A stretch of DNA of 64,000 nt from DAITBA01 sp036824005 (lineage in GTDB: Bacteria; Pseudomonadota; Gammaproteobacteria; Burkholderiales; Rhodocyclaceae). Below the pieces are notes generated by a model that did not search any database, was not told where the DNA came from, and saw nothing but the letters and a program-made list of their open reading frames with translations. Numbering within the stretch: position 1 is the first letter of the stretch; the number at the start of each line of letters is the position of its first letter. The stretch is from positions 186,001 through 250,000 of the forward strand of contig DAITBA010000001.1 of assembly GCA_036824005.1 (NCBI GenBank), read 5' to 3'. Shown in pieces: positions 43,967 through 52,003 of this stretch. A program made the position numbers and the translations under genes.

Positions 43967-45181
43967 ATGACCCGTGCCCGCCGCCTCGCCGCAGCCGCTG
44001 TCTGCTCGATCGTTCCCGCATTCGCCGCCGCCCAGTCCAGACCCCCGGTCGCCCAGTTCTGGGCGGACGTCGCCACGAACAATGTGTCCATTCCCGGCAT
44101 GAGCGAAATGGGGGATATGGGCATGCTCGGCGGTTTCTTCGGCGGCACCAAGATGGCCGGGGGCGCACCGGGCAAGTGGCTCGACACGGCGCTACATACC
44201 CGCAACAAGCCCGCTGGCACCCTGGGCACCCACGCCATTCCGCCGAACCTGAACATGGGCAGCAGCCTGCCGCTCGTGCCGGTTCAGGCCAGCCCGGGCG
44301 GCGAGCGCGGCCCACGCGAGGACGTGGATCTGGAAAAACCGAAAGGAAAGCTGCTGTTCTACTGGGGCTGCGGCGAGGCCGTGCGCCCCGGTCAGCCACG
44401 CGTGGTCGACTTCGCCAAGGCGGGGCCCGAGGAGTTTTCCAAGTTCATGGTCGGACGCTTCGCCCCCGACCGTGGTGCCAAGGCCGTGCCCGGCCGCTCG
44501 GTGTGGCCGAACGAACAGGAGCGCAAGCGCGTGCCCAACGACGGCTCGCTGATCGGCGACCACGCGGTCGCCGGCGAGGGCGTGCCGGCCGGTCTGCGTT
44601 TCGCCGTCGGTGCCGCCCACGATTTCATGCCCAAGGTGGACATGTCCGCCACAGGCGATGCCAAGGGCGCGGTGCCGGTGCAGTGGCAGCCAGTCGCCAA
44701 TGCCTGTGCCTATTTCGTCACCGCGATGGGTGCGCGTGGCGAAGACGAAATGATCATGTGGAGTTCGAGCGAACAACCCGACCCGGGGTGGGGACTGATG
44801 GACTATCTGCCGCCCGCGCAGATCGAGAGCCTGCTGCGCGAGAAGGTGATACTGCAGCCGACGACGCAGAACTGCGTCATCCCCGCCGGGATTTTCGCCG
44901 GCGCCCAAGGCGCCATGGTGCGCATGATCGCCTACGGCTCGGAGTTAAACCTCGCCCATCCGCCGAGGCCGGCGGACCCCAAGGCTCCCTGGAACCCGGA
45001 ATGGGCAGTGCGCGTGCGCGTGAAATCCACCGGCATGACCATGCTCGGTATGGAGGAGGGCGGACGCTCCGGCACTCGGCGCGCGGCGCGCGGCGAGCAG
45101 CCGGCCCAAGAGAAAGAAGAATCGTCGCCGGGCATATTGCCCACCCCTGGCAATATCCTGCGCGGTATTTTCGGCCGCTAG
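43967..45181 (+). CDS. Exported protein of unknown function, the only plus-strand gene in the hydrogenase island
   Basis: A 404-residue protein I do not recognise. It has a clear signal peptide (RRLAAAAVCSIVPAFAAAQS). A Gly/Met-rich segment GMSEMGDMGMLGGFFGGTKM (about 46-65) follows. A soluble domain carries KGKLLFYWGCGEAVRPGQPRVVDF and VPVQWQPVANACAYFVTAMGA. The charged tail ends SPGILPTPGNILRGIFGR. Two Cys in the mature part (WGCGE; NACAY) plus one in QNCVIPAG could form a disulfide. No membrane helix is seen after the signal. It is divergent from the binding-protein gene and convergent with hybE. Codon use looks like its neighbours, so it is probably real. No function is assigned. Confidence 0.7.
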   Translation: MTRARRLAAAAVCSIVPAFAAAQSRPPVAQFWADVATNNVSIPGMSEMGDMGMLGGFFGGTKMAGGAPGKWLDTALHTRNKPAGTLGTHAIPPNLNMGSSLPLVPVQASPGGERGPREDVDLEKPKGKLLFYWGCGEAVRPGQPRVVDFAKAGPEEFSKFMVGRFAPDRGAKAVPGRSVWPNEQERKRVPNDGSLIGDHAVAGEGVPAGLRFAVGAAHDFMPKVDMSATGDAKGAVPVQWQPVANACAYFVTAMGARGEDEMIMWSSSEQPDPGWGLMDYLPPAQIESLLREKVILQPTTQNCVIPAGIFAGAQGAMVRMIAYGSELNLAHPPRPADPKAPWNPEWAVRVRVKSTGMTMLGMEEGGRSGTRRAARGEQPAQEKEESSPGILPTPGNILRGIFGR

Positions 45182-45192
45182 CCAGGCGCGGG

Positions 45193-45717
45193 TCAGCCGG
45201 GGATACGTCCGCGCAAGAAGGCTCGCTTGCTCGGAGATTGCGGGGCCGGCGAGGCATTCGCGACTCCGGGCGCGGCGGCAGCTGTGATCACAGCCGGGCT
45301 GAGCAGCGCGCGGCAGATCTCGCCGGCCGTAGCCTGAGCCGATTCGTGATCGGCAAACTGCGACATGGGGGAGAACATGGAGCAGTAAAGGTAATCGCCA
45401 AGCTCATCTTCCCAGCCGCCAAAGAACACGAACTCGCCGGCAGGAAAGCGCAGGCGCCGCTTGGCGCCAGTGGCCAGCGGCTGCCACGGCACACCGGCGG
45501 CGGGCAGCAGCATCAGATTCATGAACCACGGCGTTACCAGGACTCCCAACCAGCCGATGTCGCTGCAGGCGAAGCCCACCGCCTCGACGCGCAGCGCCGG
45601 ATTGAGCAGCGGCATGTCGGCGACGTCCTCGGCAAGTATGCGCGAGAAGACCTTTTCGAGCACCGGCGAGGGATCACCTTCGTAGCCGCGGCGCGGCGCG
45701 TCGATAGGAACGCTCAT
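45193..45717 (-). CDS. hybE: [NiFe]-hydrogenase assembly chaperone, HybE family
   Basis: A 174-residue paralogue of HupJ. The core is MPLLNPALRVEAVGFACSD-WLGVLVTPWFMNLMLLPA and FPAGEFVFFGGWEDE-YLYCSMFSPM. It ends SKRAFLRGRIPG, again with the R-A-F-L-R-G tail seen in HupJ. HybE in Escherichia coli binds the HybO and HybC precursors and holds back Tat export until assembly is complete. It is the last gene of the hyb run, 15 bases after a HypC-like gene. Confidence 0.88.
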   Translation of the reverse strand: MSVPIDAPRRGYEGDPSPVLEKVFSRILAEDVADMPLLNPALRVEAVGFACSDIGWLGVLVTPWFMNLMLLPAAGVPWQPLATGAKRRLRFPAGEFVFFGGWEDELGDYLYCSMFSPMSQFADHESAQATAGEICRALLSPAVITAAAAPGVANASPAPQSPSKRAFLRGRIPG

Positions 45718-45732
45718 CAGCCGGGTCCGCGC

Positions 45733-45990
45733 TTACGCCGCGGCGACCGCGGAGAACGATTCGCCGTCGTCGGCACTCAGCACTTGGCGCATCAGCGCCA
45801 GCGCTTCCCGCGCCCGATCCGCCTCCACGATTTCATAGGCGTAGCCGCCGGCCTGCAGAAGAACATAGTCGCCTGGCTTCACCTCGTCGTCGAGCAGCAT
45901 TAGGTTGCAGGGGCGCATGACGCCGAAGCACTCCACCGTCGCCGTCAGACCGTCCCGCGAAACGATGCGCGAAGGAATCGCCAAGCACAT
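45733..45990 (-). CDS. hybG: HypC/HybG-type chaperone of the Hyb hydrogenase
   Basis: An 85-residue HypC-family protein, MCLAIPSRIVSRDG with Cys2, then VECFGVMRPCNLMLLDDEVKPGDYVLLQAGGYAYEIV. It is the third member of the family here. Its place after the Hyb protease gene suggests a HybG-like role specific to HybC maturation, as in Escherichia coli. The start is 10 bases after hybD. Confidence 0.88.
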   Translation of the reverse strand: MCLAIPSRIVSRDGLTATVECFGVMRPCNLMLLDDEVKPGDYVLLQAGGYAYEIVEADRAREALALMRQVLSADDGESFSAVAAA

Positions 45991-46000
45991 GGTGTGCGGC

Positions 46001-46495
46001 TCAAGCGGTCGCGACGGCGACGCGCTCGCGCGGAGTTACGCCGAAGCGGCGCAGTTCGCCTCCGACCACGTCGAGCAACCGAGGCAAAACCGCTTCGACG
46101 GTGGGCGACAATTGCATCGCCATGTCCAGCGACGCCGGCTCGACGCCAATGATTACGGTCTCGCCGGGGCTCGCTTCCATCAATGACAACGCGGCGAGCA
46201 CGTCGCACAGGCCCACCTGGTGCGGCGAGAGCTTGGTGGTGAAAAAGCGCGGCACGGCATCGCCTTCCAACCGGACGATGGTGCCCGGCGGTGCGCCGCT
46301 GGCCACCGCATCGATGATGAGGAGGCGATCGGCACCGGCCAGAACATCGAGCAGTTCCATACCGGACGTGCCGCCATCGATCAGCTCCACTTCCGGCGGC
46401 AGTTCGTAGCGCCGGGCGATTTCATCCACCGCGCGCACACCGACCCCTTCATCGGTATACAGCACGTTGCCCACACCCAGCACCACGATCCGCAC
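46001..46495 (-). CDS. hybD: Hydrogenase 2 maturation protease HybD
   Basis: A 164-residue nickel-dependent endopeptidase with the same residue numbering as Escherichia coli HybD: Glu16 (YTDEGVG), Asp62 (IIDAVA) and His92 (SPHQVG; Escherichia coli His93). It removes the C-terminal tail of HybC. The start is GTG at 46495. It follows hybC by 28 bases. Confidence 0.94.
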   Translation of the reverse strand: MRIVVLGVGNVLYTDEGVGVRAVDEIARRYELPPEVELIDGGTSGMELLDVLAGADRLLIIDAVASGAPPGTIVRLEGDAVPRFFTTKLSPHQVGLCDVLAALSLMEASPGETVIIGVEPASLDMAMQLSPTVEAVLPRLLDVVGGELRRFGVTPRERVAVATA

Positions 46496-46523
46496 GGGTC
46501 ACCGCTCCTTTGTGTCCGCAAGC

Positions 46524-48227
46524 TTACTGGACCTGCACCTTCATCACTTCCCGGTTGTTGGTGTCCACCAGATGCACTGCGCACGCCAGGCACGGATCGA
46601 AGGAGTGCACCGTGCGCAGCACCTCCAGCGGTTTCTCCGGATCGGCGATGGGCGTGTTGAGCAGCGACTGTTCGTAGGGTCCGGGCGTGTCCTTCTCGTT
46701 ACGCGGGGCGGCGTTCCACGTGGTCGGCACGACCGCCTGGTAGTTCTTGATCTTGCCGTTATCGACAACCACCCAATGGGACAGCATGCCCCGCGGCGCT
46801 TCGTGGAAGCCGAAACCCATCACTTCGCCCTTGGGAAAGCTCGGCGCGTTGAAGGTTTTTAGGTCCCCCTTGGCGAGATTCTCCATCAGCGCCTTCCATT
46901 GCTGGTCGAGGATGTCCACCTGCAGACCGCACATGACGGCGCGCGCCGCATGCCGCCCGATGGTGGAATGCAGCGCCGCCAGCGGCACGTCGAACTTGCC
47001 CACGGCCTTGACGGTGTCCGTGATGCGCGTCAGATGGGCAAGCGTCGGCTCATGCTTCGCCGCCACTGCGCAGACGACCCGCGACAGCGGCCCGACCTGC
47101 GCCGGCTCGCCGTAAAAACTGGGCGACTTGACCCAGGAGTACTTGCCGTCGTCCTTGAAGTCGGTGTACTCGGCGATGGTCTCGCCCTTGTAGGGGTGCA
47201 GCGCGCCGCTGCCGCCTTTGTACCAGGAGTGCTTGACCGATTCCTCGACGCCGTCGCGCATGTACTGGTCGCCGAACTTGGCAATGGGCTTGTACCCGGC
47301 CAGATCGCCCGCCTTCACGTAGCCGCCCGGCGTGGCGAACTGCGTGCCCTTGGTGTCGAGGGGATAGTCGGGTGCCGCCAGGTAGTTGAGGCAGCCGGCG
47401 CCGATCTTGGTCCACTCCGGATAGAACGCCGCTACGGCCGCCACGTCCACCATGTAGACGTTCTGCACGAAGTCGCGCAGCTCGTCGATCCAGCCCTTGA
47501 CGGCAAGCAGGCGTTCCACCGACAGCACCGACTGGGAATCCACGGCTATGGCGTTCGACACGCCGCCGACGGCGACGTTTTGGATGTGCGGCGTCTTGGA
47601 GCCGAGAATGGACACCACCTTGTTTGCCTTGCGCTGGTATTCCAACGCCTGCAGGTAGTGGGCCACGGCGAGCAGGTTCACCTCCGGCGGTAGCTTCATC
47701 GCCGGGTGCCCCCAGTAGCCGTTGGTGAAGATGCCCAATTGCCCGGTGTTGACGAAAGAAGCCAGCTTCTCCTTGACCTTGCGCATCTCGTGCTTGCTGT
47801 TGCCGCTCCACGTGGACAGACTTTCTGCCAGCGCGCCCGCCTTGTCGGGATCGGCCTTCAGCGCCGAGACCACATCCACCCAGTCCAGGGCGGAGAGGTG
47901 ATAAAAGTGCACGATCTCGTCGTGGATGGCGTGGGCGGCGATGATCATGTTGCGGATGTACTGGGCGTTAAGCGGTACCTCCATGTTGAGCGCGTTCTCT
48001 ACGGCCCGTACCGACACGATGGCATGCACGGTGGTACACACGCCGCAAAAGCGTTGGGTGATCGCCCAGGCATCGCGCGGGTCGCGCCCCAGCAGGATCT
48101 GTTCGACACCGCGCCACATCTGGCCCGAGGCCCAGGCTTTGGTGACCTTGCCGCCGTCGATCTGGCAGTCGATGCGCAGATGCCCTTCGATGCGGGTGAT
48201 CGGATCGATCGTGATGCGTTGAGCCAT
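46524..48227 (-). CDS. hybC: Hyb-type [NiFe] hydrogenase large subunit HybC (group 1c-like)
   Basis: A 567-residue catalytic subunit. The N-terminal pair is RFCGVC (Cys61, Cys64) and the C-terminal pair DPCLAC (Cys546, Cys549). The His of DPCLACAVH is followed by a 15-residue tail (LVDTNNREVMKVQVQ) for HybD to cleave. It is clearly different from HupL (RFCGVCTTVH instead of [10 protein letters not shown]). The ATG at 48227 has a strong ribosome-binding site (GGAGGAG); a TTG two codons earlier is less likely. It follows hybB. Confidence 0.96.
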   Translation of the reverse strand: MAQRITIDPITRIEGHLRIDCQIDGGKVTKAWASGQMWRGVEQILLGRDPRDAWAITQRFCGVCTTVHAIVSVRAVENALNMEVPLNAQYIRNMIIAAHAIHDEIVHFYHLSALDWVDVVSALKADPDKAGALAESLSTWSGNSKHEMRKVKEKLASFVNTGQLGIFTNGYWGHPAMKLPPEVNLLAVAHYLQALEYQRKANKVVSILGSKTPHIQNVAVGGVSNAIAVDSQSVLSVERLLAVKGWIDELRDFVQNVYMVDVAAVAAFYPEWTKIGAGCLNYLAAPDYPLDTKGTQFATPGGYVKAGDLAGYKPIAKFGDQYMRDGVEESVKHSWYKGGSGALHPYKGETIAEYTDFKDDGKYSWVKSPSFYGEPAQVGPLSRVVCAVAAKHEPTLAHLTRITDTVKAVGKFDVPLAALHSTIGRHAARAVMCGLQVDILDQQWKALMENLAKGDLKTFNAPSFPKGEVMGFGFHEAPRGMLSHWVVVDNGKIKNYQAVVPTTWNAAPRNEKDTPGPYEQSLLNTPIADPEKPLEVLRTVHSFDPCLACAVHLVDTNNREVMKVQVQ

Positions 48228-48242
48228 TTCCAACTCCTCCCT

Positions 48243-49433
48243 CTATTTCGCAGCGGCGCCTGCGCTCGCGTGGCCTTCCTGCGGCAGTACCGGCAGGGAG
48301 CGCACGAAAATGATGTAGGCCAGGATCTCGAAGGCGATCAGGCCGACGGTGACCATGATTTCCGAAAACGACGGGAAATAATGCCACCCCGCCCCCGTGT
48401 CGTAGCCGACCAGATAAGCGTTGATACGGTAGAAGAACCCGCCCAGGACCATGCACACGCCGGACACGAACAGCTTTTGCGGGTTGTTACGATTGGCCTT
48501 GTTCCACAACAGCACCAAGGGCAGAACATAGAACACGTTCTCCACCCAAAACATGAAACTCAGGAAACCCTGGGTGAAAGCCAGCCCCAGCGCGCCGCGC
48601 AGGATCAGGTCGCCGAAACGCAGCACAACGTAAATAATGAGGAAGACGTTCATCACCCCCGCCACTTTGGCCAGGATGTCCGTCTCCATCGGCCGCTTGA
48701 ACCCCACGGAGGACAGGCAGGCCTCAAAGATGACCATGGCGTAGCCCATCATCAGCGCCGAGATCAGGAACAGCAGCGGCAGCAGCACCGTTTGCCAGAG
48801 CGGATTGACCTGCGGCCCGAACACCACCAGCAGCGATCCGAGCGACGACTGGTGCATGGTCGGCAGCAGTACGCCCAGACCGATGAAGAAGAACAGCGTC
48901 TTGTTCAGCTTGCGCCGCAGATCGCCCATGCCGAACTTTTCCAGGATTGCCGGCGTGAACTCGATCCACATGACCAGGATGTAGGCGGAAACGCACAGTG
49001 CCACCTCGAACATCACCGAGTTCACCTGGGCGTAGCGCGGCCAAAAGATGTGCCAGAAATTCCAGTAGCGCCCAAGATCAAAGATGACCGACATGCCTGC
49101 CAGTGTGTAACCGAACATCGAGGCGAGTAGCGCCGGACGCACCAGCGGATGGTACTGGCCCTTGTTGAATATGTAGACCAGAAGCGCCATGGCGAAGCCA
49201 CCGCAGGCGAGTGCCGAGCCGATCACAACGTCATAGGCGATCCAGATGCCCCAGGGATAGCCGTCGTTGATGTTGGTCACGGAGCCGAGGCCGTAGAAGA
49301 AACGCTGCACCAGAAGAACAGCGGCGATCAGGCTGAGAACAGCAAGGATGATCGTCGTCGGCGTGACCAGCCGGCCGCCCAGCGGCGCCGGGACGGGATG
49401 GGCTGTGTGAGAAGCGACTGTACCGTTGGCCAT
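48243..49433 (-). CDS. hybB: Hyb hydrogenase membrane subunit HybB (NrfD family)
   Basis: A 396-residue integral membrane protein with about ten hydrophobic segments that links the periplasmic Hyb enzyme to the quinone pool without haem. Family features are the PWGIWIAYDVVIGSALACGGF helix start and GYTLAGMSVIFDLGRYWNFW. LGSLLVVFGPQVNPLWQT also fits NrfD/HybB proteins. Such subunits can use the proton gradient, so the enzyme may run in either direction. It lies 3 bases after hybA and 15 before hybC. Confidence 0.94.
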   Translation of the reverse strand: MANGTVASHTAHPVPAPLGGRLVTPTTIILAVLSLIAAVLLVQRFFYGLGSVTNINDGYPWGIWIAYDVVIGSALACGGFAMALLVYIFNKGQYHPLVRPALLASMFGYTLAGMSVIFDLGRYWNFWHIFWPRYAQVNSVMFEVALCVSAYILVMWIEFTPAILEKFGMGDLRRKLNKTLFFFIGLGVLLPTMHQSSLGSLLVVFGPQVNPLWQTVLLPLLFLISALMMGYAMVIFEACLSSVGFKRPMETDILAKVAGVMNVFLIIYVVLRFGDLILRGALGLAFTQGFLSFMFWVENVFYVLPLVLLWNKANRNNPQKLFVSGVCMVLGGFFYRINAYLVGYDTGAGWHYFPSFSEIMVTVGLIAFEILAYIIFVRSLPVLPQEGHASAGAAAK

Positions 49434-49436
49434 GGC

Positions 49437-50393
49437 TCACTCCTCCCCGTTCTTCATGTTGCGCTTGGCGACGAACACCAGGCCGCCGAGAAACACCAAG
49501 GGCGCGATCATGCCGTGGTAGAGCGTGTGCTGCAGCGACTCCGACACCCGGGCTGGCGGCTCGTCCGGCAGGGCCGGTTTGTTTAGCTTCTCGAACGGCA
49601 CGGCCGACAGATGCATGACCTGGGTGCCGCCGATTTCCTTCTCGCCATAAACGTGATCTACGTACGTGGCTACCTTGCCGACATAGGTATCGCCGGAGCC
49701 GAAGCGCCCGCGCGGGAATTCCGTTTCAGTGCCGGGCGGCAGCGACTTGCGCCGCGCGATCTCGGCCTTGATCTCCTTGACTGTGCCGAACAGCGTGGCG
49801 CCGGTTGGACACACCTCCGCACACGCCGCGTACTTGCCTTCGGCGAAGCGGTGCTTACAGAGCTGGCACTTGGAGATCTGCGGTAGCGCCTGATCGTAGG
49901 TAAAGCGCGGCACACCGAAGGGGCAGGCGGCAACGCAGTAGCGACAGCCGATGCAGGCGTCCTTGCTGTAGCTGACGATGCCATTGACCGGGTCCTTGGT
50001 CATGGCTGACACCGGACAGGCTGAGACGCAGGACGGATCCACGCAGTGGTAACAGGAGTACTTAGTGAAGGCAAAGCCGTCCTCGACGTTGCGCTGGTCC
50101 TTGTCGCCACCGACGTAGGCCTTGATGACGTTGAGCGTCTTACCCGAGATGTCCAGCGGCGCATCCCACACCGTGCTGCCTTCAATCTCGTTGAACTCCC
50201 ACGGCATGTCGTTGACGGTCTTGCACGCGGTCATGCAGGCACGGCAGCCGATGCACAAGGTGCCGTCGAACAGCAATCCGACCGCCTCCGGCGGCATCTC
50301 CTTGTTGCCGCGCGCCTGCGCGGCGCCGGTGCAGGCGGCGGCCGCCGTTCCTGCGGCGGCCGCCTTGAGAAATTGGCGGCGTTCGGGATTCAT
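49437..50393 (-). CDS. hybA: Hyb hydrogenase iron-sulfur electron-transfer subunit HybA
   Basis: A 318-residue periplasmic ferredoxin. A Tat signal ERRQFLKAAAAG is at the N-terminus. Four 4Fe-4S centres are indicated by CIGCRACMTAC, CYHCVDPSCVSAC, CIGCRYCVAAC and CQLCKHRF with CAEVC. A C-terminal helix (MIAPLVFLGGLVFVA) anchors it near HybB. It overlaps the hybO stop (ATGA). Gene order hybO-A-B-C is that of Escherichia coli hydrogenase 2. Confidence 0.94.
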   Translation of the reverse strand: MNPERRQFLKAAAAGTAAAACTGAAQARGNKEMPPEAVGLLFDGTLCIGCRACMTACKTVNDMPWEFNEIEGSTVWDAPLDISGKTLNVIKAYVGGDKDQRNVEDGFAFTKYSCYHCVDPSCVSACPVSAMTKDPVNGIVSYSKDACIGCRYCVAACPFGVPRFTYDQALPQISKCQLCKHRFAEGKYAACAEVCPTGATLFGTVKEIKAEIARRKSLPPGTETEFPRGRFGSGDTYVGKVATYVDHVYGEKEIGGTQVMHLSAVPFEKLNKPALPDEPPARVSESLQHTLYHGMIAPLVFLGGLVFVAKRNMKNGEE

Positions 50394-51556
50394 GACTTCT
50401 TCTCCTGATCGCGCTGTTGTGCCGGATCGGCGGGCTGATTCTTACCGAGGTTGCGGGCAAGCATGGCGGTGCCGCCCGCCGCGGCGCCGGCAATGGCCGC
50501 CAGCGCGGCCGCGGCGGCGAAGGACACACCCTTTCCTTGCTCTTCCGCCGGCCGGGCGAAGTGCACCGGCGGCGTCACGGTCTTCAACTCCGCCAGCGCG
50601 TGGATCGGTTTGGCAAAGCCGATACCTTTTTCCGTGCAGCCGATGCATGGATGGCCCGTGGCCACCGGCCAACTGGCATTGCCGACGTCGCCGAACAGCA
50701 CCGCCGGGCAGTTGGCGTAGGTTTCGGGGCCCTTGCAACCCAGTTTGTACAGACACCAGCCTTTGCGATGGCCCTCGTCGCCGAACTCCTTGGCAAAGCG
50801 GCCGGCATCGAAGTGCGCGCGGCGTTCGCAGTTTTCGTGGATCAGCCGGCCGTAGGCGAACCTCGGTCGGCCTTTGTCGTCGACTTCCGGTAGTTTGCCG
50901 AAGGTAAGGAAGTGCACCACTGTGGACAGGAAGTTGTACGGGTTGGGCGGGCAGCCGGGGATGGTGACCACCGGCTTGCCGAGCACCTCGGCCACACCCG
51001 AGGAGCCGGTCGGATTCGGCTTTGTGGACGGCATGCCGCCCCATGAGGCGCAGGAACCGATGGCGATCACGGCCGCGGCGTCGGCCGCGCATTCCTTGGT
51101 CAGTTCGACGGCGGTATGGCCGCCGACCTTGCAGTAGATGCCGTTGTCCTTGACCGGTATTGCTCCTTCGACCACAAGCACGTACTTGCCCTTGTTGGCC
51201 GCCATGGCACTCTTGCGTGCCGCCTCGGCCTGGTGGCCGGCAGCGGCGAAGAGCGTCTCGTGATAGTCGAGGGAGATGACATCCAGGATCAGCTTGTCGA
51301 TCGTCGGATGCTCGGCGCGCAACATCGACTCAGAGCAGCCGGTGCACTCCTGGAAGTGCAGCCATATTACCGAGGGGCGCTTGGCCGCCTGCATGGCCTT
51401 TTCGATGGCAGCTTCGGCGCCGGCAGGCAGACCCATGGTGGTGGCCATGGTGGCGCAGAACTGCAGGAACTGGCGCCGCGACAACCCGAGCCTATCCTCG
51501 ACCGGCATCTGGAGATCGTGCGTGCGGTCGAGCGCGTTCAGTTCATAAAGGTCCAT
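50390..51556 (-). CDS. hybO: Hyb hydrogenase small subunit HybO, standard (O2-sensitive) cluster type
   Basis: A 388-residue Fe-S subunit with Tat signal SRRQFLQF (residues 26-33) and a C-terminal hydrophobic anchor (AAAAALAAIAGAAAGGTAM). The proximal cluster ligands are Cys71, Cys74 (ECTGCSE), Cys169 (GSCASWGG) and Cys202. The two positions that are Cys in HupS are Gly73 and Gly174 here, so an ordinary 4Fe-4S cluster is expected. The ATG at 51556 has a very strong ribosome-binding site (GGGGAGGAA) and places the Tat motif correctly; upstream codons to 51694 are rejected. A sigma-54-like element lies about 119-134 bases upstream. Confidence 0.96.
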   Translation of the reverse strand: MDLYELNALDRTHDLQMPVEDRLGLSRRQFLQFCATMATTMGLPAGAEAAIEKAMQAAKRPSVIWLHFQECTGCSESMLRAEHPTIDKLILDVISLDYHETLFAAAGHQAEAARKSAMAANKGKYVLVVEGAIPVKDNGIYCKVGGHTAVELTKECAADAAAVIAIGSCASWGGMPSTKPNPTGSSGVAEVLGKPVVTIPGCPPNPYNFLSTVVHFLTFGKLPEVDDKGRPRFAYGRLIHENCERRAHFDAGRFAKEFGDEGHRKGWCLYKLGCKGPETYANCPAVLFGDVGNASWPVATGHPCIGCTEKGIGFAKPIHALAELKTVTPPVHFARPAEEQGKGVSFAAAAALAAIAGAAAGGTAMLARNLGKNQPADPAQQRDQEKKS

Positions 51557-51674
51557 GCGATTCCTCCCCAGATTGAGCATGCCCCCGGATCTACGCCGAC
51601 GGCAGTTGCGGATCACCCCGCGTTTTTTCCGGCCAAAACGCACTGTCCGCTGGCCGGAGATACAAGTGACCTTT

Positions 51675-51690
51675 ATCAAGATCCGTGCCG
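51675..51690 (-). promoter_or_regulatory. Sigma-54-like promoter of hybO
   Basis: Minus-strand CGGCACG-GATC-TTGAT has one mismatch in the -24 and one in the -12 element with correct spacing. Its -12 is identical to that of hupD. The leader would be about 108 bases. Confidence 0.45.
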
Positions 51691-51746
51691 ACACTGTCGC
51701 GCAAGAAATGCATGCCAGAACAGACCGTTAATAACATTGACGCCCG

Positions 51747-51763
51747 ATGCTGCGATGCAGCAT
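51747..51763. promoter_or_regulatory. Perfect palindrome upstream of the hybO promoter
   Basis: ATGCTGC-GAT-GCAGCAT, 7-bp arms, about 57 bases upstream of the sigma-54-like element. It is a candidate activator site. It does not resemble the dyad upstream of hupS. Confidence 0.3.
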
Positions 51764-51843
51764 ATCCCAAAGGATAGGGCGAACCGACAACTTACTTGCC
51801 AGTATGGGACTATGGTGTTGCCATATTGGGGGGAAGATCAGAA

Positions 51844-51884
51844 CGATTCTTATTGTGACTCAATAGTTTGAGCCTAAAGAATCG
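51844..51884. repeat. Nested hairpin in the hybO-pelG gap
   Basis: Outer arms CGATTCTT and AAGAATCG (51844-51851, 51877-51884) enclose an inner stem CTCAA/TTGAG (51859-51863, 51868-51872). It may be a terminator without a T tract or a remnant of a mobile element. Confidence 0.35.
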
Positions 51885-52003
51885 CCGACGCGGGGCGGTC
51901 GAAATCCGGAAGCCCGCTTATCGGCTCAAGGTGCGGTTCGGTGTCCGATCACATGCGCGCGGGTGTTCGGCTCATGACAAGCTCCCGGCCGCACCGTCGC
52001 CCC

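Larger units (their letters stand above)
51557..52003. other. Regulatory region between hybO and the pel operon end
   Basis: About 450 bases without a supported gene, AT-richer from about 51690 to 51880. It contains the hybO sigma-54-like element (51675-51690), a palindrome (51747-51763) and a nested hairpin (51844-51884). No T-tract terminator for pelG was found. Confidence 0.6.

Noticed and set aside
47706..49130. Plus-strand open frame across hybC and hybB
   Set aside because: It spans two well-identified genes on the other strand and has a low-complexity His/Gln-rich translation typical of antisense frames.
51690..51717. TGGCATG with TTGC further on, upstream of hybO
   Set aside because: The spacing is two bases too long for sigma-54; the element at 51675-51690 fits better.
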